From NCBI GenBank assembly GCA_002378125.1, contig DFRF01000114.1, positions 5,117 through 26,953 on the forward strand: a stretch of 21,837 nucleotides of DNA. The letters run 5' to 3'. The stretch's first letter is position 1, and each line of letters opens with the position of its first letter. The stretch comes from Rhodospirillaceae bacterium UBA3470 (GTDB taxonomy: Bacteria > Pseudomonadota > Alphaproteobacteria > Rhodospirillales > Casp-alpha2). A program made the position numbers and the translations under genes. This document shows positions 15,574-21,837 of this stretch, in pieces. The notes under the pieces were generated by a model. That model saw only the letters and a program-made list of their open reading frames with translations. It was not told where the DNA came from and did not search any database.

Positions 15574-16949
15574 GAGACCGACCCCAACCTAGGCGCGGCG
15601 GCCATGGTGGCTTCCATCTCGCGGCGGACCGTGTAGGCAGTAGACTCCGTCAAACTTAGACCCAATTCCAGATCGCTCCAAGTGACCACGGCACCTTCTT
15701 TAACGGGGTTCTTGAGCGTAGCCTTGTGTGCCAAGCCAATCGGCACCGCGCCCAAATTTAAAGAATCTCCCGCTAACATAAGCCGGCCCCAAACCGTATA
15801 GCCACCCTCCCCGTCTAACACCTCGCCCGGCTGCAAATCCCGCTTCGCTGTTGCCGCCACGTCCGCCCGGAAGGCATCTGGCGCGCCGGTAGGCAAGTTC
15901 AGCAAGGCCGCCGAAGCAATACTAGGTCCGAGTTCTAGGCCAATTAGGTGGTAGGGGCGCCACAACGCTGAGTACTGTCCGCTGGGATCCGTGATCAGAC
16001 CGTAGTCGGCGAAACACCGTTCCACATAATCCGTTGGGGCATGGAAGGTCACGTAGACGCCCCAACGGAGATCATTTTCCACGTCGTTACCGTTTCGTCG
16101 CCGCGACGAGATTACCTCCACCTGGCCCTTGTGATGCAAGATGCCGCCCGCTGTTTCCGGTATCATTGAACCAGCCAGGTCCTCTACGGCGCACGCGGGA
16201 AAGGACAGCCCGGCTGGTGCCGGCGTCAAACCTGTAGCGTTGGAAACAGCTGCCATTTCAATGGCGGATTTGGTGCCGTCGATGAAGGATGTGAACATCT
16301 TGGCATTCATTCCACCTTTCTGGGCACGCTCGGCGCCGCCCTCACCGAAGTAACTATCCCAGACCGTATCCGGATTGATGGCATGGTATTCGGGCATGTA
16401 CAGCGTGCCTTTGCCCGCCGCCGCCACTTCTAGCCCGCAGGATCGAGCCCAATCGACCAACTCGACGATCAACGCCGGCTGGTCGCCATAGGCCAGAGAA
16501 TAGACTAAGTTGGCCTTACGAGCCTTCTCTGCCAAATAGGGCCCGGCCACCACGTCGGCTTCAACGTTAACCATGACCAAATGGCGTCCACGCTCAATCG
16601 CGGCCAGGGCATGGCGAATGCCTACGTCCGGATCACCTGTCGCCTCAACCACAACATCCAGTCCGCCAGCTTTGATCAGGGCTTCAGCATCGTCGGTGAC
16701 CCAGGTAGTACCCTCGGCCAGGGCCTTCGCCCCCGATGTCGCCTGATAACGGTTCAGAGGCCAATGAGTGACGGCCAAGTTGGCCTGCGCCCGCTTGACG
16801 TTGATATCCGCAACACCTAGCACATGGAGACCTGGTGTATGCAGCGCCTGCGACAGGAACATGGTGCCGAATTTTCCAACACCAATGAGGCCGACCCGAA
16901 CTGGGCGGCCCTCTTCGGCGCGGGCACGCAGGAGACGATGCAGGTTCAT
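15570..16949 (-). CDS. COG4091-type NAD(P)-dependent oxidoreductase with C-terminal SAF-like domain
   Basis: The 459-residue protein begins with a Rossmann fold (VGLIGVGKFG at 19-28, then an acidic VADIN near 46-50) like that of homoserine dehydrogenases. A middle catalytic-type domain follows (VEATGDPDVG, AAAGKGTLYMPEYH), and the C-terminal region (KRDLQPGEVLDGEGGYTVWG) resembles SAF/antifreeze-like domains. The family is usually annotated as predicted homoserine dehydrogenase or misnamed FlgA; the reaction here is not established. An extension to 17120 was rejected because it lacks family similarity and would run through the ahcY promoter. AAAGGA lies 12 bases before the ATG at 16949. It is upstream of and coupled to zapE, and divergent from ahcY. 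Confidence 0.82.
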   Translation of the reverse strand: MNLHRLLRARAEEGRPVRVGLIGVGKFGTMFLSQALHTPGLHVLGVADINVKRAQANLAVTHWPLNRYQATSGAKALAEGTTWVTDDAEALIKAGGLDVVVEATGDPDVGIRHALAAIERGRHLVMVNVEADVVAGPYLAEKARKANLVYSLAYGDQPALIVELVDWARSCGLEVAAAGKGTLYMPEYHAINPDTVWDSYFGEGGAERAQKGGMNAKMFTSFIDGTKSAIEMAAVSNATGLTPAPAGLSFPACAVEDLAGSMIPETAGGILHHKGQVEVISSRRRNGNDVENDLRWGVYVTFHAPTDYVERCFADYGLITDPSGQYSALWRPYHLIGLELGPSIASAALLNLPTGAPDAFRADVAATAKRDLQPGEVLDGEGGYTVWGRLMLAGDSLNLGAVPIGLAHKATLKNPVKEGAVVTWSDLELGLSLTESTAYTVRREMEATMAAAPRLGSVS

Positions 16950-17084
16950 GGGGCGGGCGCGTCCTTTGTCAAGTCGTTCGTTTAGGAGTGTGGAACGATC
17001 TGGGCTAAGCGTCCCTTTATACCCGATCGCGCCGTAGGGTCGATAGCCCCCCTTTGGTAGCAAATCGACAGGGCTCTTACACGC

Positions 17085-17152
17085 TTGCCCGAAAGGCTCG
17101 GGTACGCTACACCCCGCCACGGAATTAAGCGTTTCGCTTTTTAAATCAGGAG
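17085..17152 (+). promoter_or_regulatory. candidate promoter and leader of ahcY
   Basis: TTGCCC (17085-17090) and TACACC (17108-17113) are 17 bases apart and would start a leader of about 40 bases. The leader contains a small hairpin (AAGCG-TTT-CGCTT, 17127-17139) followed by a short T-run, then a strong ribosome site AGGAG (17148-17152) six bases before the ATG. I looked for the SAH riboswitch that precedes ahcY in some beta- and gammaproteobacteria and did not find its core. Confidence 0.4.
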
Positions 17153-17158
17153 CACCCC

Positions 17159-18556
17159 ATGCCCTTCGATAATTGCAAGATCGCCGATCCCAGCCTCTCC
17201 GATTGGGGCCGCAAAGAAATGAATATCGCCGAGATCGAAATGCCAGGTCTCATCGCTTTGCGCGAGGAATACGGCAACGCCCAGCCACTGAAGGGCGCAA
17301 AGATCGCAGGCTCCCTGCATATGACGATTCAGACGGCCGTTCTGATCGAAACGCTGACGGCCTTGGGTGCCGAAGTTCGCTGGGCGTCTTGTAACATCTA
17401 TTCAACCCAGGACCATGCCGCCGCCGCCATAGCAGCAACGGGTGTGCCGGTGTTCGCCACCAAGGGCGAAACCCTGGAAGAATATTGGGAATACGCCCAC
17501 AACATCTTCGAATGGCATGACGGCAGCACGCCAAACATGATCCTGGATGACGGCGGCGACGCCACGCTCTTGGTGCATCTAGGCATTAAGGCTGAGAAGG
17601 ACCTCTCCGTCTTAGACAACCCCACCAATGATGAGGAACAAGCCCTTTACGCCGCCATCCGCAAGCGGGTCGAAGCGAAGTCCGGCTGGTACTCGGAACT
17701 AGGCGCTGCCATCAAGGGCGTGACCGAAGAAACCACTACCGGCGTGCACCGTCTGCAGCACATGGCCGAAGATGGTACGCTCCTATTCCCAGCCATCAAC
17801 GTCAACGATTCAGTGACCAAGTCGAAGTTCGATAACAAATATGGCTGCCGCGAGAGCCTCGTGGACGCCATTCGCCGCGCTACGGACGTCATGCTGGCCG
17901 GCAAGGTCGCCATGGTGGCTGGCTTCGGCGACGTCGGCAAAGGTTCTGCCGAAAGTCTTCGCAACGGCGGCTGCCGGGTAATGGTGTCCGAAGCCGACCC
18001 CATCTGCGCCCTGCAGGCCGCCATGGAAGGCTTTGAGGTCGTCACCATGGAGGATGCCGCCCCGCAAGCCGACATCTTCGTCACTGCTACGGGAAACATC
18101 GACGTCATCACTGTCGACCATATGCGCGAAATGAAGGATCGGGCCATCGTCTGCAACATCGGCCACTTTGATTCCGAAATTCAGATCGCGAATTTGAAAA
18201 ACTTTAAATGGGACAACATCAAGCCGCAGGTCGACGAGGTCGAATTCCCAGACGGAAAGCGCATCATTGTTCTGGCCGAGGGACGTCTGGTAAACCTGGG
18301 TTGCGCCACCGGACACCCAAGCTTCGTCATGTCGGCGAGTTTCACCAACCAGGTTCTGGCCCAGATGGAAATCTGGCAGAACCCGGGTAAGTACGAAAAC
18401 AATGTGTTTGTCCTGCCAAAGCACCTGGATGAGAAGGTCGCGGCGCTGCACCTAGCCAAGTTGGGCGCGAACCTGACGACGCTTCGTCAGGACCAGGCGG
18501 ACTACATCGGCGTACAAATGGAAGGGCCGCACAAGCCGGAAGCATATCGATACTAA
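17159..18556 (+). CDS. ahcY: adenosylhomocysteinase (S-adenosyl-L-homocysteine hydrolase)
   Basis: AhcY splits S-adenosylhomocysteine into adenosine and homocysteine, relieving product inhibition of methyltransferases. It is a cytosolic NAD-dependent tetramer. The 465-residue protein carries the substrate-site segment NDSVTKSKFDNKYGCRES with K221, D225 and C230, the NAD-binding GFGDVGKG at 255-262, CNIGHFD, and the family C-terminus HKPEAYRY, whose Lys and Tyr reach into the neighbouring subunit's NAD site. The length reflects the roughly 35-40-residue insertion (about 140-190) found in many bacterial enzymes relative to the 432-residue human one. The start has AGGAG six bases upstream. The methyltransferase-like gene at 13524-14138 is not near enough to imply a link. 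Confidence 0.98.
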   Translation: MPFDNCKIADPSLSDWGRKEMNIAEIEMPGLIALREEYGNAQPLKGAKIAGSLHMTIQTAVLIETLTALGAEVRWASCNIYSTQDHAAAAIAATGVPVFATKGETLEEYWEYAHNIFEWHDGSTPNMILDDGGDATLLVHLGIKAEKDLSVLDNPTNDEEQALYAAIRKRVEAKSGWYSELGAAIKGVTEETTTGVHRLQHMAEDGTLLFPAINVNDSVTKSKFDNKYGCRESLVDAIRRATDVMLAGKVAMVAGFGDVGKGSAESLRNGGCRVMVSEADPICALQAAMEGFEVVTMEDAAPQADIFVTATGNIDVITVDHMREMKDRAIVCNIGHFDSEIQIANLKNFKWDNIKPQVDEVEFPDGKRIIVLAEGRLVNLGCATGHPSFVMSASFTNQVLAQMEIWQNPGKYENNVFVLPKHLDEKVAALHLAKLGANLTTLRQDQADYIGVQMEGPHKPEAYRY

Positions 18557-18726
18557 TTCACCGAACATCTTGTCCCTCAATCACCAACTGTCGGTAACTT
18601 CCTCGTTCAATAGCACCGATACCCTGCTTCGAATCCTACCCAGAGTATCGGCTAAATTATGCTCTTATAGAGAGATGAAAATTAATAATATCTCTTGTTT
18701 ATAGAAGTCCTTCGAAGTGTGCGATG

Positions 18727-18765
18727 ACGCCTTCTCATTCGATAACGTCACATGGGAGGCGTTTT
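18727..18765 (+). terminator. candidate terminator downstream of ahcY
   Basis: ACGCCTTCT (18727-18735) can pair with GGGAGGCGT (18754-18762), nine pairs with two G-U, followed by TTTT. It lies 170 bases after the ahcY stop. A weaker hairpin (AGAGAT/ATCTCT, 18671-18695, followed by TTGTTT) is nearer the gene. The rest of 18557-18816 is AT-richer than its surroundings and has no recognisable gene. Confidence 0.35.
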
Positions 18766-18816
18766 GAGATGCTCAACTCCATAGATTTCAGTTACCCAAT
18801 AGTCCAACCGCTCACG

Positions 18817-19053
18817 TTAACGCCACGGCATGAATTGACGCATCAATAGCAGTTTGCTCGACCGATAACTGGGAACCTCAACCCGGTCCCAGACATTGTC
18901 ACCCAACAAACACAATTTGAGTGGGACGAGAAGAAAACGTCGAGAATCCCGCCCCTCACCACTTACGACATCCTGAAAGGTATCAATTAACACCGCTTGG
19001 GCGTGCCGGAGAATGGCATGGGCGCGTCTGAGTGCCTTTAATCGTTCCACCAC
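18817..19053 (-). CDS. small hypothetical reading frame after the SDR gene (doubtful)
   Basis: This 78-residue frame starts with GTG at 19053, inside the last 16 bases of the SDR gene, so it could be translated by coupling. The product is basic at its N-terminus (VERLKALRRAHAILRHAQA) and ends LLLMRQFMPWR. I recognise no family, and third-position GC is lower than in neighbouring genes. It may be a real small gene, the remnant of a larger one, or chance. Confidence 0.28.
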   Translation of the reverse strand: MVERLKALRRAHAILRHAQAVLIDTFQDVVSGEGRDSRRFLLVPLKLCLLGDNVWDRVEVPSYRSSKLLLMRQFMPWR

Positions 19054-19802
19054 GGTTTATCGATAAACGCACGCAAGTCCGTCTCGAACGTCCAAGTCGA
19101 ACGGTGCTGTTGGGCTATGTGCCAATAGGTCTCCGCCACCTTCTCCGGCAGAATGAGCCCGTCATTCTCCAAACCCCGCCGCTCACGCAGTTCTTGAAAC
19201 CGCTCCGGCCCAAGCATCTTACCCAGCGTATCTGGCGCATCCACCGACCCGTCGATCAGGATGTGCGCCATGTGGATTCCCTTCGGCGCCAGTTCCGCAT
19301 TCAGAGACTGGCAGAGCAGCCGCCGGCCGCCCATGGCCGAAGCATGAGAGCCCTGCCCGGCGTTGCCGCGATAGGCTGCCGTCGCGGACGTCACCAGGAT
19401 GGTGCCACCATCGCGTTGCTCCATGTAGGGGACGACCGTTTGCACGGTTCGGAAAAGGGCAAAAGTCGCCAACCGCCAACCTAACTCGAACTGTTTGTAG
19501 GTCGTTTCGCTAAGCATCTTGTTGCCGATCTGGGCGCCCAGGTTGAACAAAACTACCTCAATGGGTCCCACGTCCGCTTCCACAGCGGCAATCCGGTCCT
19601 CGATAGTATCGGGCTCCACAGCGTTCAGAAGGTGCCCCTCGGCGCTGCCGCCCTCGGCCTCGATCTCGGCGACCAGAGCATGCAGCCCCACTTCCTTGCT
19701 ACGCCGGCAAAGCACTGCGTGATAATCCTCGCGGGCGAACCGCTTGGCCACGTGGCCGCCGATACCGGCGCCGGCGCCGACGACGAAGATAATGGGTTTC
19801 AT
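19038..19802 (-). CDS. SDR-fold protein with degenerate catalytic site
   Basis: The 254-residue protein has the short-chain dehydrogenase/reductase Rossmann fold. The dinucleotide loop GAGAGIGG is at 9-16, the NNAG position reads FNLGA (N87), and the active-site strand is VTSATAAYRG with S139. The Tyr-x-x-x-Lys pair expected about 13 and 17 residues after S139 is absent: the sequence there is GSHASAMGGR, with no Tyr or Lys in the window. An atypical SDR group that I remember, ending the same strand in HVVIDG (here HILIDG), often lacks the Tyr but keeps the Lys. Dehydrogenase activity is therefore doubtful. ATG 19802 is chosen over 19862 because GGGAGAGG lies four bases upstream. Confidence 0.85.
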   Translation of the reverse strand: MKPIIFVVGAGAGIGGHVAKRFAREDYHAVLCRRSKEVGLHALVAEIEAEGGSAEGHLLNAVEPDTIEDRIAAVEADVGPIEVVLFNLGAQIGNKMLSETTYKQFELGWRLATFALFRTVQTVVPYMEQRDGGTILVTSATAAYRGNAGQGSHASAMGGRRLLCQSLNAELAPKGIHMAHILIDGSVDAPDTLGKMLGPERFQELRERRGLENDGLILPEKVAETYWHIAQQHRSTWTFETDLRAFIDKPWWND

Positions 19803-19879
19803 GAAGCCTCTCCCAACCTGTAGCAATATACGAGTATCAGGGGACTCTCTCAGGAAACGCAAATTTCAGCATTTCGCGG

Positions 19880-20067
19880 CTATCCCACGAGCATCAGCGT
19901 GAAATAAAGCGCTACGGCGAAGTAAATGACCAAGGCGGCGCTGAGCTTCTATAAGAAAGCAGTGAATAGAAAGGCCAATAACTGATCGGCCAGAAATGCC
20001 AGTGGGCAACATCCTGGTGGAATGGAAAATCAAAGGCAAGAATCAGGAGTGCGGCCAGGACAAACAT
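19880..20067 (-). pseudogene. frameshifted two-helix small membrane protein
   Basis: A good Shine-Dalgarno (GGGAGGA) lies eight bases before the ATG at 20067. The start frame gives a hydrophobic helix followed by DFPFHQDVAHWHFWPISYWP, and then terminates out of register. The next frame continues with LSAALVIYFAVALYFTLMLV and a stop at 19880-19882. The shift falls at about 19941-19949, in TCTTATAGAAGCTC, where two extra bases or one lost base explain it. Joined, it is a roughly 62-residue protein with two membrane helices and a His/Trp-rich loop. The family is unrecognised. It lies between the 2-hydroxyacid dehydrogenase and the SDR gene, same strand. A sequencing error is possible. Confidence 0.55.
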
Positions 20068-20135
20068 CCCGGCGATCCTCCCCACCGGCTAACAACGGGC
20101 CCGGTCCGTCAGCACCGCCGCCACGATCAGGCGGA

Positions 20136-21149
20136 TCAGTCCTTCTTCAGGAAGTGGTCGTTTACGCAGTTCTTCAATATGCCGTCGGCCAGATAGCTAA
20201 TCACGGTCTGGGCCGCCTTCTCGCGGCAATCTCGCGCACCGTCCGGGCTGAACCAGGCGACATGGGAAGTGACGACGACGCGCCCCACCGTCCAATCCTC
20301 GCTTGCCTTGAGGGCCATAAACAGGGGGTGATCTGGCTCTGGCGGCTCTTTCGGCAGGACATCCAGGCCGGCAGCGGCGATCTTGTTCGCCTTCAGGGCC
20401 TCTGTCACCGCATCCAGGTCGACTACACGCCCCCGCGCCGTAGTAATCAAGATTGCGTCGTCCTTCATGCACGAGAAGGCCTGGCCGTTGATCATGCAGT
20501 CGGTTTCCGGCGTGAGCGGCGTGTGAATGCTGACCACATCCGCCTCACGCAGCAGATCTTCCAACGTATCGCGGCGTTCAAAGCCCACCGACTGGTCCTT
20601 GCCATCCCGCACATAGGGGTCATAGAAAATCACATTCATGCCCAACGCCTTGGCGCGTAGACCTGCGGCCGTACCTATCCTCCCGCAACCGACGATCCCA
20701 AACGTAGTGCCGCGTATCCGGCGCATTTGTGGAATGTTGATGGTTTTCCAATTCCCGACTGGATCTGCAACGATATTGTTATGGACCTGCACGATGCCGC
20801 GCGTCAGGCTCAACATCAGGCCGATGGCGTGGTCGGCCACATCGGTGGTGCCGTAGTCGGGTACATTGCACGCGGGAATGCCGCGCTTCCCAGCTTCCTC
20901 GATATCCAAGGCGTCAAAACCGACCCCCATGCGCAGGATCATCTTCACGTTCTTGGCCCGATCCAGCATCTCCTTGTCACAGCGTAACCGACCCCAGACC
21001 ATCAGAGCGTCAGCCGATTTCCAAACCTCATCGGAAATATCCGCCTGGGTCGTAGCCTGGAACGGTTTGATAATGGCGCGGTCGCCGAAAACGGCTTGTT
21101 CAATTTCCGCGGCACCTGCGTAGCGGGCGTCGGGCATGACGACGATCAT
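20136..21149 (-). CDS. D-isomer-specific 2-hydroxyacid dehydrogenase (CtBP-like)
   Basis: These NAD-dependent enzymes interconvert 2-oxoacids and D-2-hydroxyacids. The 337-residue protein shows the family's split catalytic domain around a Rossmann domain: RMGVGFDALD (73-82), the NAD loop GIVGCGRIG (151-159), and the catalytic triad R239 (TARGR), E268 (LPKEPPE) and H296 (TSHVAW). The VAWFSP context after the His is closer to the C-terminal-binding-protein subgroup than to phosphoglycerate dehydrogenase, and there is no ACT domain, so I do not call it serA. The substrate is unknown. ATG 21149 is preferred over 21305 because GGAGGG lies nine bases upstream and the 52 added residues have no family match. 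Confidence 0.92.
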   Translation of the reverse strand: MIVVMPDARYAGAAEIEQAVFGDRAIIKPFQATTQADISDEVWKSADALMVWGRLRCDKEMLDRAKNVKMILRMGVGFDALDIEEAGKRGIPACNVPDYGTTDVADHAIGLMLSLTRGIVQVHNNIVADPVGNWKTINIPQMRRIRGTTFGIVGCGRIGTAAGLRAKALGMNVIFYDPYVRDGKDQSVGFERRDTLEDLLREADVVSIHTPLTPETDCMINGQAFSCMKDDAILITTARGRVVDLDAVTEALKANKIAAAGLDVLPKEPPEPDHPLFMALKASEDWTVGRVVVTSHVAWFSPDGARDCREKAAQTVISYLADGILKNCVNDHFLKKD

Positions 21150-21274
21150 TGGCAATGTCCCTCCGTTTAATGAGCGCCAGAGCATCCGGCAAAAGCCACT
21201 AGGGATCAAGGGGCGCGGGGCCAAAATGGTTTTATCGGCCGCAAACCAAGCGACGTCGATCGAGGAGAATATGG

Positions 21275-21837
21275 ATGTACCGATGGCCCGCCTTCGCCAG
21301 ACCACCTGTCTACCTCAACTAGCTAATTCTGACGCCGCAGCAGCTCCTGATCACACAGAGCCACGATGCGCATGAGTGCGTCACGTTGATGAACACCTAC
21401 GGTTTTGGTGCCTGCTGGCTCGACGACGAGGGCGAACCCTAATTCTAACCTGACATCATACCCAACCGGAACGATGACAACCTAAAAAGCCTGGCGGCCA
21501 ATATCCGCACACCGCTGTTTTTTGGACACGTGCGGACATCGACGGGTATGTCAGTGAGCAATATAAAACGGCATCTTTCACCCGCAGAAAAGATATTCAT
21601 ACACAACGGAGTGATCGGCGAGTTTGAACGGGGTTAGAGCAATCTGACGCTCGCCGTCGACCCTGATCTTTTCGTCTATCTCAAGGGATCAACAGACTCG
21701 GAAATCATCTTCTTACTGCTTCTGACCCACAGCCTGAAGGCGGACCCATAGAGCACCTCCGCATGGAGAATTCACCTCATCCTCAATGAAATGGACGCGG
21801 CGGGCATCAGCCAAGCTCCGTTCACCCCGGCTCTTAG
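21275..21837 (+). pseudogene. class II glutamine amidotransferase pseudogene (YafJ/EgtC-like), runs off the window
   Basis: Starting at the ATG at 21275 (GAGGAG seven bases upstream), one frame stays aligned to the N-terminal-nucleophile amidotransferase fold to the window end. Matching pieces are RPPVYLN, LILTPQQLLITQSHDAHEC, NLKSLAANIRTPLFFGHVR, IFIHNGVIGEFER and KGSTDSEIIF. Five in-frame stops interrupt it: TAG 21320, TAA 21440, TAA 21446, TAG 21635 and TAG 21749. The nucleophile Cys at position 2 is Tyr (MYRW instead of MCRW), the usual NGDGFG is NTYGFG, and the CHPF segment is lost. No frameshift is needed. The ancestral enzyme would have hydrolysed glutamine for an unknown acceptor. It cannot make an active product. 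Confidence 0.85.

Noticed and set aside
16950..17120. 57-residue N-terminal extension of the COG4091 protein
   Set aside because: It has no family similarity, covers the divergent promoter area, and the ATG at 16949 directly precedes the Rossmann fold.
17000..17158. SAH or SAM riboswitch ahead of ahcY
   Set aside because: A GGCTCG and a GGAGCA string are present, but I could not align the conserved core helices of the SAH, SAM-II or SAM/SAH classes. Only a small hairpin and a normal ribosome site can be supported.
17647..18451. Antisense frames of 170 and 213 residues opposite ahcY
   Set aside because: ahcY is unambiguous on the plus strand; the antisense frames carry no recognisable domain.
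18769..18849. 26-residue plus-strand frame with GGGAGG upstream
   Set aside because: The GGGAGG is better explained as one arm of the ahcY terminator hairpin, and the peptide has no recognisable features.
21275..21837. Stop-codon reassignment or readthrough to explain the in-frame TAA/TAG codons
   Set aside because: All intact genes in the window use TAA, TAG and TGA as ordinary stops, and the relic has also lost its nucleophile Cys, so gene death is the simpler account.
1..21837. CRISPR array, insertion sequence, prophage, toxin-antitoxin or defence cluster
   Set aside because: I saw no regular direct-repeat array, transposase, integrase, phage structural gene or attachment-site duplication anywhere, including beside the tRNA gene.

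Overview
The window looks like ordinary chromosome from an alphaproteobacterium, most likely Rhodospirillales-like. The grounds are a moderately high GC content, mostly core housekeeping genes, and the gene neighbourhoods: an ETF-ubiquinone oxidoreductase / TPR protein / ispE run divergent from a uracil-DNA glycosylase, a long Xaa-Pro aminopeptidase, a DUF1127 protein, and an alphaproteobacterial-type ahcY. The taxonomic call is inference from gene content and recalled family features; no search was run. I see no phage, plasmid, insertion sequence, CRISPR array or defence cluster.

Layout. 1-77: tRNA-Gln(TTG), minus strand. 255-1547: class III aminotransferase, minus. 1833-6263: a minus-strand run in transcription order ETF-QO, signal-peptide TPR protein, ispE. 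6264-6427: a divergent control region with nested repeats and two facing TATGAT boxes. 6428-7282: uracil-DNA glycosylase. 7421-10410: lytic transglycosylase, overlapping moaB, then a HAD hydrolase, ending in a probable terminator whose loop contains the HAD stop codon. 10568-10909: small lipoprotein. 11078-11494: DUF1127 protein, minus. 11581-13599: Xaa-Pro aminopeptidase, overlapping tail-to-tail with a membrane-anchored methyltransferase (13524-14138, minus). 14428-16949: zapE and an upstream COG4091-type oxidoreductase that share a GTGA overlap. 17159-18556: ahcY, divergent from that pair. 19038-21149: an atypical SDR protein and a 2-hydroxyacid dehydrogenase on the minus strand, with a broken small membrane-protein gene between them. 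21275 to the window end: a class II glutamine amidotransferase pseudogene.

How the genes work together. The genes cover respiratory-chain entry (ETF-QO), isoprenoid precursor synthesis (ispE), base-excision repair (UDG), cell-wall turnover (lytic transglycosylase), molybdenum-cofactor synthesis (moaB), the methyl cycle (ahcY) and peptide turnover (aminopeptidase). They do not form one pathway.

The most notable observations are these. (1) The amidotransferase relic at the right end keeps one reading frame for about 560 bases despite five stop codons, and its nucleophile cysteine has become tyrosine. (2) A two-helix membrane-protein relic is broken by a single frameshift. (3) The SDR-fold protein lacks the catalytic Tyr and Lys. 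(4) The uracil-DNA glycosylase has lost two of the four iron-sulfur ligands. (5) The etfQO/udg intergenic region carries layered repeats. I found no convincing new multi-gene system. The right-hand 2 kb instead suggests local gene decay.
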